The notes under the pieces are model-generated. The model was not told the DNA's origin. It saw only the letters and a program-made list of their open reading frames with translations, and did not search any database. From the NCBI GenBank assembly GCA_902782955.1, contig CACZPD010000095.1, positions 1-31,216 of the forward strand: DNA of 31,216 nucleotides. The letters are read 5' to 3'. The DNA is from an uncultured Erysipelotrichaceae bacterium (GTDB taxonomy: Bacteria > Bacillota_I > Bacilli_A > Erysipelotrichales > Erysipelotrichaceae). Each line of letters starts with the position of its first letter. Position 1 is the stretch's first letter. This document shows positions 23,004-31,216 of the stretch, one piece after another. A program made the translations under genes and the position numbers.

Positions 23004-23813
23004 ATGAAATACATATTCGGAACTGTTCTCGTTCTGCTGTTATGCGCAGCAGCGGGAAGCGGATTAACCCTTCTTATATTCATGAAAAAAAGGACCGGCC
23101 GGATCAGGAAAATACTGGTCAGCATTCTGCTGTCCCTGATCCTTTTCCTCACTGCGGGATTTCTTTATCTCCGGCAGTATTATCCTGCTGAACCGGCTGC
23201 TGAATCTTTCCTGCAATCTACAGATACTGTAACCGTCAGGAAAACTTCTTTCGGCTATTATTTTGACGGGTCTTCCGACAAAACTGCCGTGATCTTCTAT
23301 CCCGGCGGCAAAGTCGATGAAAAAGCATATGCCCCGATGATGTATCATCTGGCGGAACAGGGAGCGGACTGTTTTCTTGTCCGCATGCCCTTCCGCATGC
23401 CGATCTTCGGCATCGGCAGAGCAGATCAGGTCATGGATCTTTATGAATATCCCGACTGGTATCTGATGGGGCATTCCCTGGGCGGTACGGCTGCGGCGGA
23501 GTACGTCCGGAAACATACAGACAAGATCAGAGGTCTGATCATGCTGGCTTCCTATCCGAATCATCCTGTTCCCGTTCATATTCAGTTTCTTTCTGTTTAC
23601 GGTGACCGGGATGGATGCCTGAACCGGGACGCATATGAAAAGGCCAAGGCCGACTGGCCCTCTTCCGGTAAAGAATCTGTCATCAAAGGCGGAAATCATG
23701 CCGGGTTCGGCTATTACGGGAAGCAGAAAGGAGACGGCATGCTTCTGATATCAAAGCAGGAACAGCAGGATGCCGTGATCTATGAAATGCTGAAACTGAT
23801 GCAGGATCAATGA
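23004..23813 (+). CDS. Membrane-anchored alpha/beta hydrolase
   Basis: A 269-residue protein. Two hydrophobic N-terminal segments (~4-26 and ~36-57) anchor it; the catalytic part, from ~75, should lie outside the membrane if both segments span. The alpha/beta hydrolase triad is visible: nucleophile Ser158 in 'LMGHSLGGTAA', acid at 'YGDRDG' (Asp201 or Asp203) and His232 in 'KGGNHAGFG'. 'AVIFYPGGKVDEKAY' supplies the oxyanion strand. The closest fold match is the Abhydrolase_5 group of small serine hydrolases. The substrate is unknown; proximity to a surface polysaccharide synthase makes esterase action on envelope glycans or lipids conceivable. GGAGA at 22989-22993 is a rather distant ribosome site. 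Confidence 0.85.
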   Translation: MKYIFGTVLVLLLCAAAGSGLTLLIFMKKRTGRIRKILVSILLSLILFLTAGFLYLRQYYPAEPAAESFLQSTDTVTVRKTSFGYYFDGSSDKTAVIFYPGGKVDEKAYAPMMYHLAEQGADCFLVRMPFRMPIFGIGRADQVMDLYEYPDWYLMGHSLGGTAAAEYVRKHTDKIRGLIMLASYPNHPVPVHIQFLSVYGDRDGCLNRDAYEKAKADWPSSGKESVIKGGNHAGFGYYGKQKGDGMLLISKQEQQDAVIYEMLKLMQDQ

Positions 23814-23904
23814 GAATCACGGTAATAAATATATTTCTGTGTACTTTTCGCTTTGCGCATATCATAATCAGGATAAAAGTCAGGAAAAGATCCGAGGGGG
23901 CTAT

Positions 23905-25095
23905 ATGAAAATAAAATTCGGAAAAACAATACTGATCAGTCTGGCGTCACTGAGCCTGTTCACTGCTGCGGGATGCCGCGGACAGGAAGAAAAAGAACCT
24001 GATCAGCAGCTGAGTGTTGAAGACTGCGCGATCGAACATGAAATGGAATTCGGCGGCATCTATATCAAGATCCCGATCGATGATTTCAACAGCCTCGGCT
24101 TTTCATACGGGGACAGTGTCGATGTGGAATTTACCAACGGATTCAAACTCACAGATATCCCCTACTACAACGGCTACTACGTCGATGCCGGGGAAACGCT
24201 CCTGATCGCCTATCCGGGATATGACTACATCAAAGCCGCTGTCAATTACGGCGATGATCTCTGGGACACAGGAAATCTGCAGGCAGTTGAACAGAACAGT
24301 CTCTGGCTTATGAGCAAAGCCGATGAGCATGACAAAGCTTCTGTCCGGCTGCGGGAAAAAGGAAAGTATCTGGATATACAGCAGGCCAGGGACATTCACT
24401 ACAAGGATGACAGGACCCTGTTCCCGAGTGACGAGGCATTCGCGAATTTCCGTGCTGTCGGGACAAAGAATATCAGAAAGAATACGCTCTACCGTTCCGC
24501 TTCCCCGTGCGACAACCAGCATCAGCGTGCACCGTTTGTAAATGACCTGATCGAAGAAGCAGGTGTACAATGCATCCTGGACCTCGCGGACAACGACACA
24601 AAGATCAAAAAATACATTGCCGCAGATGATTTTGATTCACCCTATTTTCTGTCCCTTTATGAAAATGAAAAAGTGATCCCGCTCGCCCTGAACATGAATT
24701 ACATGTCGGACGATTTCCGCGTCACACTTGCCCAGGGGTTTGTCAGAATGTCTGAGATGGAAGGCCCCTACCTCGTGCACTGTACGGAAGGCAAAGACCG
24801 GACGGGGTTCGTATGCATGCTGATGGAGGCTCTGGCCGGTGCCGATTACGCGTCGATCCGTGATGATTACATGCTGACATACGCAAACTATTACGAAATC
24901 GATGAGAAGTCTGACAAGCCGAAATATGACGTCATCCTGGACAAGAACCTGAATGCCATGATCCGGAGCATCGTCAATGATGACAGTGTCGACATCGAAA
25001 CAACCGATCTCTCAGTCTATGCAAGGAAATATCTGAAAGACGGCGGCATGAGTGATGAAGAGATCGAAACATTCCTGAATTGTTTTACGGAATAA
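23905..25095 (+). CDS. Lipoprotein with tyrosine-phosphatase-like domain
   Basis: The start at 23905 follows GAGGGGG (23894-23900). The 396-residue product begins with a lipoprotein signal ending in a lipobox at Cys24 ('LFTAAGC'), so the mature protein is surface-anchored. Residues ~40-150 form a beta-rich domain ('FNSLGFSYGDSVDVEF', 'LLIAYPGYDYIKAAVNYGDD') that resembles the C-terminal barrel of SAM-hydroxide adenosyltransferases. From ~165 there is a PTP/DSP phosphatase domain of the Y_phosphatase3 type: 'LYRSASPCDNQH' and the complete P-loop 'HCTEGKDRTG' (Cys293, Arg299). The catalytic residues are intact. An extracytoplasmic substrate (phosphotyrosine protein, phosphoinositide or other phosphate ester) is expected. 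Confidence 0.88.
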   Translation: MKIKFGKTILISLASLSLFTAAGCRGQEEKEPDQQLSVEDCAIEHEMEFGGIYIKIPIDDFNSLGFSYGDSVDVEFTNGFKLTDIPYYNGYYVDAGETLLIAYPGYDYIKAAVNYGDDLWDTGNLQAVEQNSLWLMSKADEHDKASVRLREKGKYLDIQQARDIHYKDDRTLFPSDEAFANFRAVGTKNIRKNTLYRSASPCDNQHQRAPFVNDLIEEAGVQCILDLADNDTKIKKYIAADDFDSPYFLSLYENEKVIPLALNMNYMSDDFRVTLAQGFVRMSEMEGPYLVHCTEGKDRTGFVCMLMEALAGADYASIRDDYMLTYANYYEIDEKSDKPKYDVILDKNLNAMIRSIVNDDSVDIETTDLSVYARKYLKDGGMSDEEIETFLNCFTE

Positions 25096-25167
25096 TATAT
25101 CATCCAGATAAAACTATATCCGTTTTCATTTCACTGCTGTCGGGACCGGCAGAAAATGACAGTTTAA

Positions 25168-25206
25168 ACGTGCTGCGCCGTATACCCTGCGGTGCAGCGT
25201 TTTTTT
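25168..25206 (+). terminator. Intrinsic terminator after the phosphatase lipoprotein
   Basis: CTGCGCCG (25173-25180) pairs with CGGTGCAG (25190-25197) with one G-T wobble. Flanking AACG/CGTT extends the stem beyond a two-base bulge, and a run of seven T follows (25200-25206). It separates the phosphatase gene from the synthase gene, which therefore has its own promoter. Confidence 0.8.
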
Positions 25207-25250
25207 CCTTCCGACGCAAGTATCCGTATATGAAACCGGGTTTTGCGTTT

Positions 25251-25256
25251 TATAAT
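25251..25256 (+). promoter_or_regulatory. Possible -10 of the GH5-BcsA fusion gene
   Basis: TATAAT lies 22 nt upstream of the chosen ATG (25278), giving a very short leader. No strong -35 is visible at 17 nt, so an activator or an alternative sigma factor is possible. Confidence 0.45.
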
Positions 25257-25277
25257 ATTTACAGTGGAAAGATGAAT

Positions 25278-28200
25278 ATGATGTATAAAAAACACAATAG
25301 AAACTGGTGGATACTGTTATTGCTGGGAGTGCTGATCCTGGCAGGATTGCAGGGAAGTATCATGCCGTCTGTACAGGCTGAAGACGGAGATGACATCCCC
25401 TATTCCTCTGAGACTGCCAGACCGTCCGTCAACGGCCGTCTGCATGTACAGGGTCCCGTGCTCGCGGATGAGAGCGGAAAGGAAGTACAGCTGCGCGGTG
25501 TCAGTACCCATGGACTGACATGGTACCCGGATTATATCGACCCGGCATTTATTTCAGCGGTTTCCCGTGAATGGGACTGCAATTTCATCCGTTTTGCAAT
25601 GTATACCGATATCTACTGCAGCGGTGAAAAAGAACGCAGTACAGAACTGATGATGAAGGGAATCGACGCTGCTGTGGCAGCGGATATGTACGTCCTGGTG
25701 GACTGGCACATCCTCAGCGATTATGATCCGAATATAAACAAAGAGGAAGCTGCCGGATTCTTCCGCACCATTACGGAAAAATATAAAAACTGCGATAATC
25801 TCCTGTTTGAAATATGCAATGAACCGAACGGTCCGACCGACTGGGCGGATGTCATGCGTTACAGCAACGAGATCATTCCCGTGATCCGGGAAAATATGCC
25901 CGAAGCGGTCATTGTCGTCGGAACACCGGATTATGACAGGGTTCTCTCTGCTCCCCTGATGCGTCCGCTTCCTTATGACAATCTTATGTATGTCCTGCAT
26001 TTCTACGCAGCGAGCCACAAGGATGGTCTCAGAGGTGAACTGCAGGCAGCTTATGACGCAGGTCTTCCCGTCCTGATCAGCGAATGCGGAATATGCGAGG
26101 ATACCGGTGACGGAACGATCGATTTCGCCTCTGCCGCAGAATGGTTTTCCTATCTGAAGGAAAAGAATATCAGTTATACTGTCTGGAGCCTTTCAGACAA
26201 AGACGAATCTTCTGCCTTCTTTAAACCCGGTCATAGACCTTCCGGCACACTGAATGATAACGATCTGACATTATCCGGAAAGTGGGTCAGGGAACTGATA
26301 CGCGGGGCGGATCCGGACCGTATTCCCCGCCCGGCTGCTGCAGTGGAAAAAGGCAGATTATCTGATTTCCGCTCATGGCTCGCCGAATCCCTGGGACCGC
26401 AGGGATATAAATCTGTTCAAAAATGGCAGCCGTTTGCGCTTATCAGCGGGGCTGCGGTAATACTTTTCTCGCTCCTGCTGATATTGTTCCGCAGATTCAG
26501 AAACGGGACCGGGACATACGATGATCTGTATCCTATTACAGAAACCGACAAGGACAGAATGCGTTATCTCCTGATATCAAGGATCCTTGTGGTAATCAGC
26601 GCCTTCGCGGCTGTTATCTATCTCTGCTGGAGAATATTTCTCTCCATTCCGTTTGAAGCAGGCATCCCTGCCGTTACGGCAAATCTTCTCCTTCTGGCTG
26701 TGGAGATCCTCGGTTTCGCGGAAACACTGGTTCTTTATGCCAACCTGCTGGGCATGCGGGATCATCCGCTCCCGGAAATCACCGCGGAAGAATTCCCGGA
26801 TGTCGATATCTTTATTTCCACATATAACGAACCCGCTGAACTTCTCCGCAAGACCATCAACGGCGCAAAGCATATGCGGTATCCTGATCCTGCCAAAGTG
26901 CATATCTGGCTCTGTGATGACAACCGCCGGCCGGAAATGCGCCGGCTCGCCGGGAATATGGGCATCGGTTATTTTGACAGACCGGACAATCAGGGTGCCA
27001 AAGCCGGCAATCTGAACGCCGCGCTTGCCCGCACCTGCGCGCCGTACATCGTTACCTTTGACGCGGATATGATCCCGAAAAGCGACTTCCTGCTTAAGAC
27101 GATCCCCTATTTTACAGATGCAGAGAAACGGTCCGCCGGCCTCCCGGCAGAAAAAAAGAGACATCTCGGTCTTCTGCAGACACCGCAGTGTTTCTATGAT
27201 CCGGATGTTTTCCAGTATGCACTGTATTCGGAAAAACGCGCGCCGAATGAACAGGACTTTTTCTACCGTACGATCGAAGTGGCCAAAACAACATCCAACA
27301 GTGTCATCTACGGAGGTTCCAATACGGTGATCTCCCGGGAAGCGCTGAATGCCGTCGGCGGATTCTATACCGGATCGATCACCGAAGACTTTGCGACCGG
27401 GCTTCTGATCGAATCAAACGGATTTGTCAGTCTCGGACTGGACGAACCCCTTGCCAGCGGACAGTCACCGAATACATACAAAGATCACATCAAACAGCGC
27501 AGCCGCTGGGGCAGAGGCGTGATCGCCACCGCAAGGCAGCTGAAGATCTTCCGTCGGAAAGGTCTTACAGCCGAGCAGAAGATCAGCTACTGGAGTTCCG
27601 TGATCTACTGGTACTCCCCTCTGAAAAACCTGATCTATCTGATATCCCCGCTGTTCTATGCTGTACTTGCCATACCGGTATTCAGATGCACATGGCTGGA
27701 CCTGCTTGTGTTCTGGCTCCCGATGTACATTCTTCAGGATTCATGCCTGCGTTATGTAAGCAGAGACCGGATCTCCGCCAAATGGAGCGGCATCTATGAA
27801 ACAAGTGTCATGCCGCATCTTCTGAAGCCGGTCATACAGGAATTCTTCGGCGTCACAATGTCTTCCTTTAAAGTTACGGATAAATCCGCAAAAAGCGGGA
27901 AACGGGAAATGGATATACGGTCCATGCGTCCTTTCCTTATACTGATCATTCTTTCCGTCTTCGGCATTATCCGCATTCTTGCCATGATGTCCGCCAAACG
28001 TTTTATTTCTCTCGCTGTGATCCTTTTCTGGCTGATCCGCAATCTTTATTTCCTCATCATGTCGGTGTTCCTCGTGGACGGCAGGGACGGTGACGGCGAA
28101 ACGGTACGCGTTTCCGATGCGGAACCTGTGACGGTAACAGTTGAGCACGGGAAGGAAAAAGGAAGTGTTTTCAGAGGCGTGACTACCATGATGACGGAAC

Positions 28201-28508
28201 ACAAACTTTGTGTTTATCTCGATGAAGGCGAAAAACTGACGGTCGGGATGCCGGTAAAGGTCGTGATCGCGCACGACTCATACACGGCAGAACTGCAGGG
28301 AACAGTCAGTGATGTGACTGTTTCAAGAAACGGTACGGCACGGACACAGACGATCGAGATCCTGGATTTCGGAAACAGCGAAGAAGAGTATCTGCAGATC
28401 TTATATGACCGTATCCCTACACTCCCGCAGTCACTGCACGGCGATTTCGGCATAGTGATGCATCTGTGGCAGAATATTGCCCACCGGGCAGCACGGACAA
28501 GGCTGTAA
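25278..28508 (+). CDS. Single-chain GH5 glucanase - cellulose-synthase-like GT2 - PilZ-like fusion
   Basis: The start is set at ATG 25278 (25281 equally possible), 6 nt after GGAAAG; the frame is open further upstream but there it overlaps the preceding gene and terminator. The protein has 1076 residues. An N-terminal anchor (~10-32) is followed by an extracellular GH5 domain (~49-344) with acid/base Glu182 in 'FEICNEPNG' and nucleophile Glu269 in 'LISECG'. A membrane segment (~385-405) and a TM pair (~431-453, 467-491) precede the GT2 domain (~507-754): 'CDDNRRPEM', DxD at 595-597, 'SITEDFATG' and QxxRW at 740-744. 'SSFKVTDK', further TM segments and a PilZ-like domain (~942-1044) follow. 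This is BcsA topology with a glucanase on the outside. No BcsB gene is in view. Confidence 0.92.
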   Translation: MMYKKHNRNWWILLLLGVLILAGLQGSIMPSVQAEDGDDIPYSSETARPSVNGRLHVQGPVLADESGKEVQLRGVSTHGLTWYPDYIDPAFISAVSREWDCNFIRFAMYTDIYCSGEKERSTELMMKGIDAAVAADMYVLVDWHILSDYDPNINKEEAAGFFRTITEKYKNCDNLLFEICNEPNGPTDWADVMRYSNEIIPVIRENMPEAVIVVGTPDYDRVLSAPLMRPLPYDNLMYVLHFYAASHKDGLRGELQAAYDAGLPVLISECGICEDTGDGTIDFASAAEWFSYLKEKNISYTVWSLSDKDESSAFFKPGHRPSGTLNDNDLTLSGKWVRELIRGADPDRIPRPAAAVEKGRLSDFRSWLAESLGPQGYKSVQKWQPFALISGAAVILFSLLLILFRRFRNGTGTYDDLYPITETDKDRMRYLLISRILVVISAFAAVIYLCWRIFLSIPFEAGIPAVTANLLLLAVEILGFAETLVLYANLLGMRDHPLPEITAEEFPDVDIFISTYNEPAELLRKTINGAKHMRYPDPAKVHIWLCDDNRRPEMRRLAGNMGIGYFDRPDNQGAKAGNLNAALARTCAPYIVTFDADMIPKSDFLLKTIPYFTDAEKRSAGLPAEKKRHLGLLQTPQCFYDPDVFQYALYSEKRAPNEQDFFYRTIEVAKTTSNSVIYGGSNTVISREALNAVGGFYTGSITEDFATGLLIESNGFVSLGLDEPLASGQSPNTYKDHIKQRSRWGRGVIATARQLKIFRRKGLTAEQKISYWSSVIYWYSPLKNLIYLISPLFYAVLAIPVFRCTWLDLLVFWLPMYILQDSCLRYVSRDRISAKWSGIYETSVMPHLLKPVIQEFFGVTMSSFKVTDKSAKSGKREMDIRSMRPFLILIILSVFGIIRILAMMSAKRFISLAVILFWLIRNLYFLIMSVFLVDGRDGDGETVRVSDAEPVTVTVEHGKEKGSVFRGVTTMMTEHKLCVYLDEGEKLTVGMPVKVVIAHDSYTAELQGTVSDVTVSRNGTARTQTIEILDFGNSEEEYLQILYDRIPTLPQSLHGDFGIVMHLWQNIAHRAARTRL

Positions 28509-28560
28509 TCACTGCGGAATCTGTTTATTCAGCCTGATTATGCCTTCCGGATCATTATCG

Positions 28561-28590
28561 GTGACGGGATAAGTTTTTTATCGTTATAAT
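28561..28590 (+). promoter_or_regulatory. Promoter of the propeller-SpoIIE sensor gene
   Basis: GTGACG (28561-28566) and TATAAT (28585-28590) are 18 nt apart and 24 nt upstream of the ATG. The sensor gene can thus be expressed independently of the synthase, although no terminator is visible between them and read-through is possible. Confidence 0.55.
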
Positions 28591-28613
28591 ATAAAGATGA
28601 AAGAGAGTAAATA

Positions 28614-31216
28614 ATGGAAAAACGAAACAGCATTTTCAAAAACAAATCAGCATGGTTCATTCGTTTTTTCCTGTGCTTTCTCACCCTGGCCTGCCTGATC
28701 TCTTTATCCGCAGACAGCCTTTCCGCTGAAGAAGAACCTTCTGACAGCGGGAATGAAGAAGATATCCTGGAGAACCTGGCAGACAACCAGGGATATTCAT
28801 TTATTCTTTACGATAATACAAACGGGCTTCCCACTTCCGAAGCCAATGATATTGCCCAGACGAGTGAAGGCTTCATCTGGATCGGCAGTTACGGAGGACT
28901 GACCCGCTACGACGGCAATTCCTTCGTCAGGATGGATTCCACGACCGGCATAACCAGCGTCAACTGTCTATTCGTTGACAGCCGCGACCGGCTCTGGATC
29001 GGCACGAATGACAGCGGAGTTTTCCTGATGGAAAACGGGACATTCCGTTCATGGGACGAAGATGACGGTCTGAAATCTTCTTCCGTCCGTTCCGTCATTG
29101 AGGACAACAGCGGGAATATATATATCGGTACATCCACCGGTATCGCCACCATCGATACCGATATGAAACTCCACTCTCCGGGTGATGCAAGACTTGCCTA
29201 TGATTACATCAGCGACCTGCAGTTCGGAAAAGACAATACAGTATGGGGTGTGACAAATGACGGCAACCTGTTGATCTGCAGGGATCTTGAAGTTGTGAAA
29301 TATGTGAAAAGCAGTCAGAACCCGCTTGGCTTTATCAGCTGTTTCCTGGTGGATCCGAACAATCCGGAATACGCCTATATTGAAACCGACCAGTCTGAAT
29401 TATTCTACGCCAGTCCATACAATGATTTTGAGAATCCGGAAAAAATCGATATCTCCCCCCTTTCACAGGTTTCGGACATTGAATACGTAGATGGAAGAGT
29501 CTGGATCTGTACGAGAAACGGCATCGGCCTGCTGGATACTGACGGACAGTTCTACGACCTTACCGCTGTCCCGATGCGCAATTCCGTCAATCATGTCATA
29601 AAAGACTACGAAGGAAATCTCTGGTTTACATCATCCCGACAGGGCGTAATGAAGATCGTCCGCAACAGGTTCTCTGATATTTTTGATCTGTATGATATTG
29701 ATAAAACGGTTGTCAATTCCACATGTATGTTTGACCATATGCTGTTTGTCGCGACTGATTCCGGTCTGACGGTCATCAGTCCCGGCGGGGTCATGGATGC
29801 TATCCCTCTTTCCAAGGCGGTCACAGCGTCCGGAGAATCACTGGATTCCGACAATCTGATCGAACTTCTGAATGACTGCAGGATCCGTTCCATTATACGG
29901 GACAGTAAGGACAGATTATGGCTCTCCACCTGGAGGAAATACGGACTGATCTGTTACGACCATGGCAGTGTGACTGCCTATACTGTCGATGACGGCATCA
30001 TTTCCGAGCATATGCGGGCTGTATGCGAACGGCAGGACGGCTCCATACTGGCAGCCGGAACCGGCGGTGTTTCCGAAATCAGGGACGGTAAGATCATCCG
30101 GTCATATACCGAAAAAGACGGCATTCTCAACAAGGAGATCCTGACTGTCGCGGAATCCTTTGACGGCAATGACATTCTGCTTGGTTCTGACGGTGACGGC
30201 ATATACATCATCGGAAAAGACGGAGAATTCCGTCACATCGCAAAACATGACGGTCTGATCTCCGGCGCGGTCATGCGCATCAAGAAAGATCATAAGCGGA
30301 ACATTTACTGGATCATCACAGGAAGTTCCATCTGTTATCTGACAGAAGATTATAAACTGCACACCGTATCCCAGTTCCCCTATTCCAACAACTTCGATTT
30401 TTATCAGAACAGCAGAGATGAAATGTGGATCCTTTCCAGCAACGGCATCCATGTCTGCCCGACGGAAGAGATGCTTGGGACGGGTGAGATCAAACCAATT
30501 ATTTACGGGATCCAAAGCGGTCTTCCCTGTATCTCTACGGCGAATTCCTACAGTGAGCTGACTCCTGACGGAGATCTGTATCTTGCCGGAAATGTCAGTG
30601 TTACAAAAGTGAATATAGAGGAAGGATACCAGAGCGCCGAGGACATGCGGGCAGCCGTTCCTTATGTGGATATTGACGGTTACCGGATCTATCCGGATGA
30701 AAACGGTGATTTCCATATACCTGCAGATATTAAGAAAGTGACCATATATGGCTATATCCTGAGTTATTCACTGGTAAACCCGCAGATATCCTATCAGCTG
30801 AAAGGATTTGACCGGGAACCTACAACTGTCAGAAAAAGCGATTTCCAGCCTGTAACCTATACCAATCTGCCGGGCAATAACTACAGCTTCATCATGCGCC
30901 TGTCCGGTCCCATGGATGAAGAAGACAAGGTCATTACCGTTAAGATCATCAAGAAAAAAGCGTTCTATGAATATACAGGGTTTTATGTCACGGTGATCCT
31001 GTTCACCCTTCTGTTTATTACGGAAAGCGTCAGGCAGTATATCGACTCCAAAATGGACAAAATGGAGAAGAAGCACAAGGAAGAAAATGAACGGGAACGT
31101 ATCCGGACGGAAATGAATATGGCCAACCGGATCCAGACATCCATGCTGCCGCATATCTTCCCGCCTTTCCCGAATCATGACGAATTTGAAATCTACGCAT
31201 CGATGGACCCGGCAAA
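28614..31216 (+). CDS. Propeller sensor with SpoIIE/RsbU-type PP2C phosphatase start (3' end outside window)
   Basis: An open frame runs from ATG 28614 to the window edge (867 residues seen). A signal/anchor segment (~13-34) leads into an extracellular beta-propeller (~55-650) built of 'two-component regulator propeller' repeats, for example 'TSEGFIWIGSYGGLTRYDG', 'DSRDRLWIGTNDSGVFLM' and 'DYEGNLWFTSSRQGVMKI'. A Y_Y_Y-like Ig domain (~685-780; 'YQLKGFDREPT', 'TNLPGNNYSFIMRL') and a membrane segment (~785-805) come next. A charged coiled coil (~808-835) ends in 'MANRIQTSMLPHIFPPFP' (from 836), the start of SpoIIE/RsbU-type serine phosphatases. Predicted role: an outside signal sets an intracellular PP2C phosphatase, commonly acting on an anti-sigma antagonist. 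The ribosome site is weak. Confidence 0.9.
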   Translation, partial: MEKRNSIFKNKSAWFIRFFLCFLTLACLISLSADSLSAEEEPSDSGNEEDILENLADNQGYSFILYDNTNGLPTSEANDIAQTSEGFIWIGSYGGLTRYDGNSFVRMDSTTGITSVNCLFVDSRDRLWIGTNDSGVFLMENGTFRSWDEDDGLKSSSVRSVIEDNSGNIYIGTSTGIATIDTDMKLHSPGDARLAYDYISDLQFGKDNTVWGVTNDGNLLICRDLEVVKYVKSSQNPLGFISCFLVDPNNPEYAYIETDQSELFYASPYNDFENPEKIDISPLSQVSDIEYVDGRVWICTRNGIGLLDTDGQFYDLTAVPMRNSVNHVIKDYEGNLWFTSSRQGVMKIVRNRFSDIFDLYDIDKTVVNSTCMFDHMLFVATDSGLTVISPGGVMDAIPLSKAVTASGESLDSDNLIELLNDCRIRSIIRDSKDRLWLSTWRKYGLICYDHGSVTAYTVDDGIISEHMRAVCERQDGSILAAGTGGVSEIRDGKIIRSYTEKDGILNKEILTVAESFDGNDILLGSDGDGIYIIGKDGEFRHIAKHDGLISGAVMRIKKDHKRNIYWIITGSSICYLTEDYKLHTVSQFPYSNNFDFYQNSRDEMWILSSNGIHVCPTEEMLGTGEIKPIIYGIQSGLPCISTANSYSELTPDGDLYLAGNVSVTKVNIEEGYQSAEDMRAAVPYVDIDGYRIYPDENGDFHIPADIKKVTIYGYILSYSLVNPQISYQLKGFDREPTTVRKSDFQPVTYTNLPGNNYSFIMRLSGPMDEEDKVITVKIIKKKAFYEYTGFYVTVILFTLLFITESVRQYIDSKMDKMEKKHKEENERERIRTEMNMANRIQTSMLPHIFPPFPNHDEFEIYASMDPA

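Noticed and set aside
25080..25277. Start of the GH5-BcsA gene at 25080
   Set aside because: This in-frame extension overlaps the phosphatase gene and crosses an intrinsic terminator; the signal anchor and ribosome site fit ATG 25278.
25096..25277. A c-di-GMP riboswitch before the synthase gene
   Set aside because: The gap contains a simple terminator and a -10; the predicted leader is about 15 nt and I see no GEMM-like conserved core.

Overview
The window looks like chromosomal DNA from a Gram-positive Bacillota (Firmicutes) bacterium of moderate GC. Strong GGAGG-type ribosome binding sites, short intergenic gaps and hairpin-plus-T terminators fit this. The gene families (DUF2200, DUF434/DUF5616, Rob-like AraC regulators, YjbR-EVE proteins, propeller-SpoIIE phosphatases) are ones I associate with anaerobic gut or rumen Erysipelotrichia and Clostridia. 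I cannot name the genus. I saw no rRNA, tRNA, CRISPR, phage or IS genes, and no gene-free stretch over 300 bases.

Layout. (1) 1-5785, + strand: the tail of a cut gene, then a tight run of small genes: a membrane protein, DUF2200, DUF434/DUF5616, an SMI1/KNR4 protein, a cyclase-family metal hydrolase and a ParB-like protein. An XRE repressor, a GNAT and a Rob-like AraC/GyrI regulator follow, closed by a terminator. (2) 5801-8382, +: a compact three-gene unit (radical SAM, GNAT, YjbR-EVE fusion) bounded by terminators. (3) 8393-13368, - strand: a glycerate module (GntP-type permease plus glycerate kinase) and a separately transcribed aconitase-like hydratase. (4) 13491-15954, +: a nucleotidyltransferase, a GNAT and a tandem flavodoxin-fold protein. 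(5) 15972-17932: a ROK kinase lacking the family zinc cysteines (-), divergent from a Gfo/Idh/MocA dehydrogenase broken by an internal deletion (+). (6) 17940-21284, -: a very large MscS-type channel carrying two extracellular sensor-like regions. (7) 21474-22923, +: a uracil/xanthine permease whose promoter spacer is almost exactly an 18-bp palindrome. (8) 23004-31216, +: a cell-envelope block with a membrane-anchored alpha/beta hydrolase, a lipoprotein tyrosine-phosphatase-like protein, a single-chain GH5 glucanase / BcsA-type synthase / PilZ-like fusion, and a propeller sensor with a SpoIIE-type phosphatase start that runs off the right edge.

The most unusual content is in regions 6 and 8. 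One polypeptide appears to join an extracellular beta-glucanase to a cellulose-synthase-like glycosyltransferase, and its C-terminal PilZ-like domain seems to have lost the c-di-GMP-binding signature. Next to it sits a sensor phosphatase, and a few kilobases away a channel that may be gated by ligand sensing as well as tension. Together they suggest envelope sensing linked to exopolysaccharide production. That link is inference from proximity. Smaller points of interest are the radical SAM-GNAT-YjbR/EVE unit, an internal Shine-Dalgarno site that could release a free GyrI-like domain from the AraC regulator, and the uraA operator.
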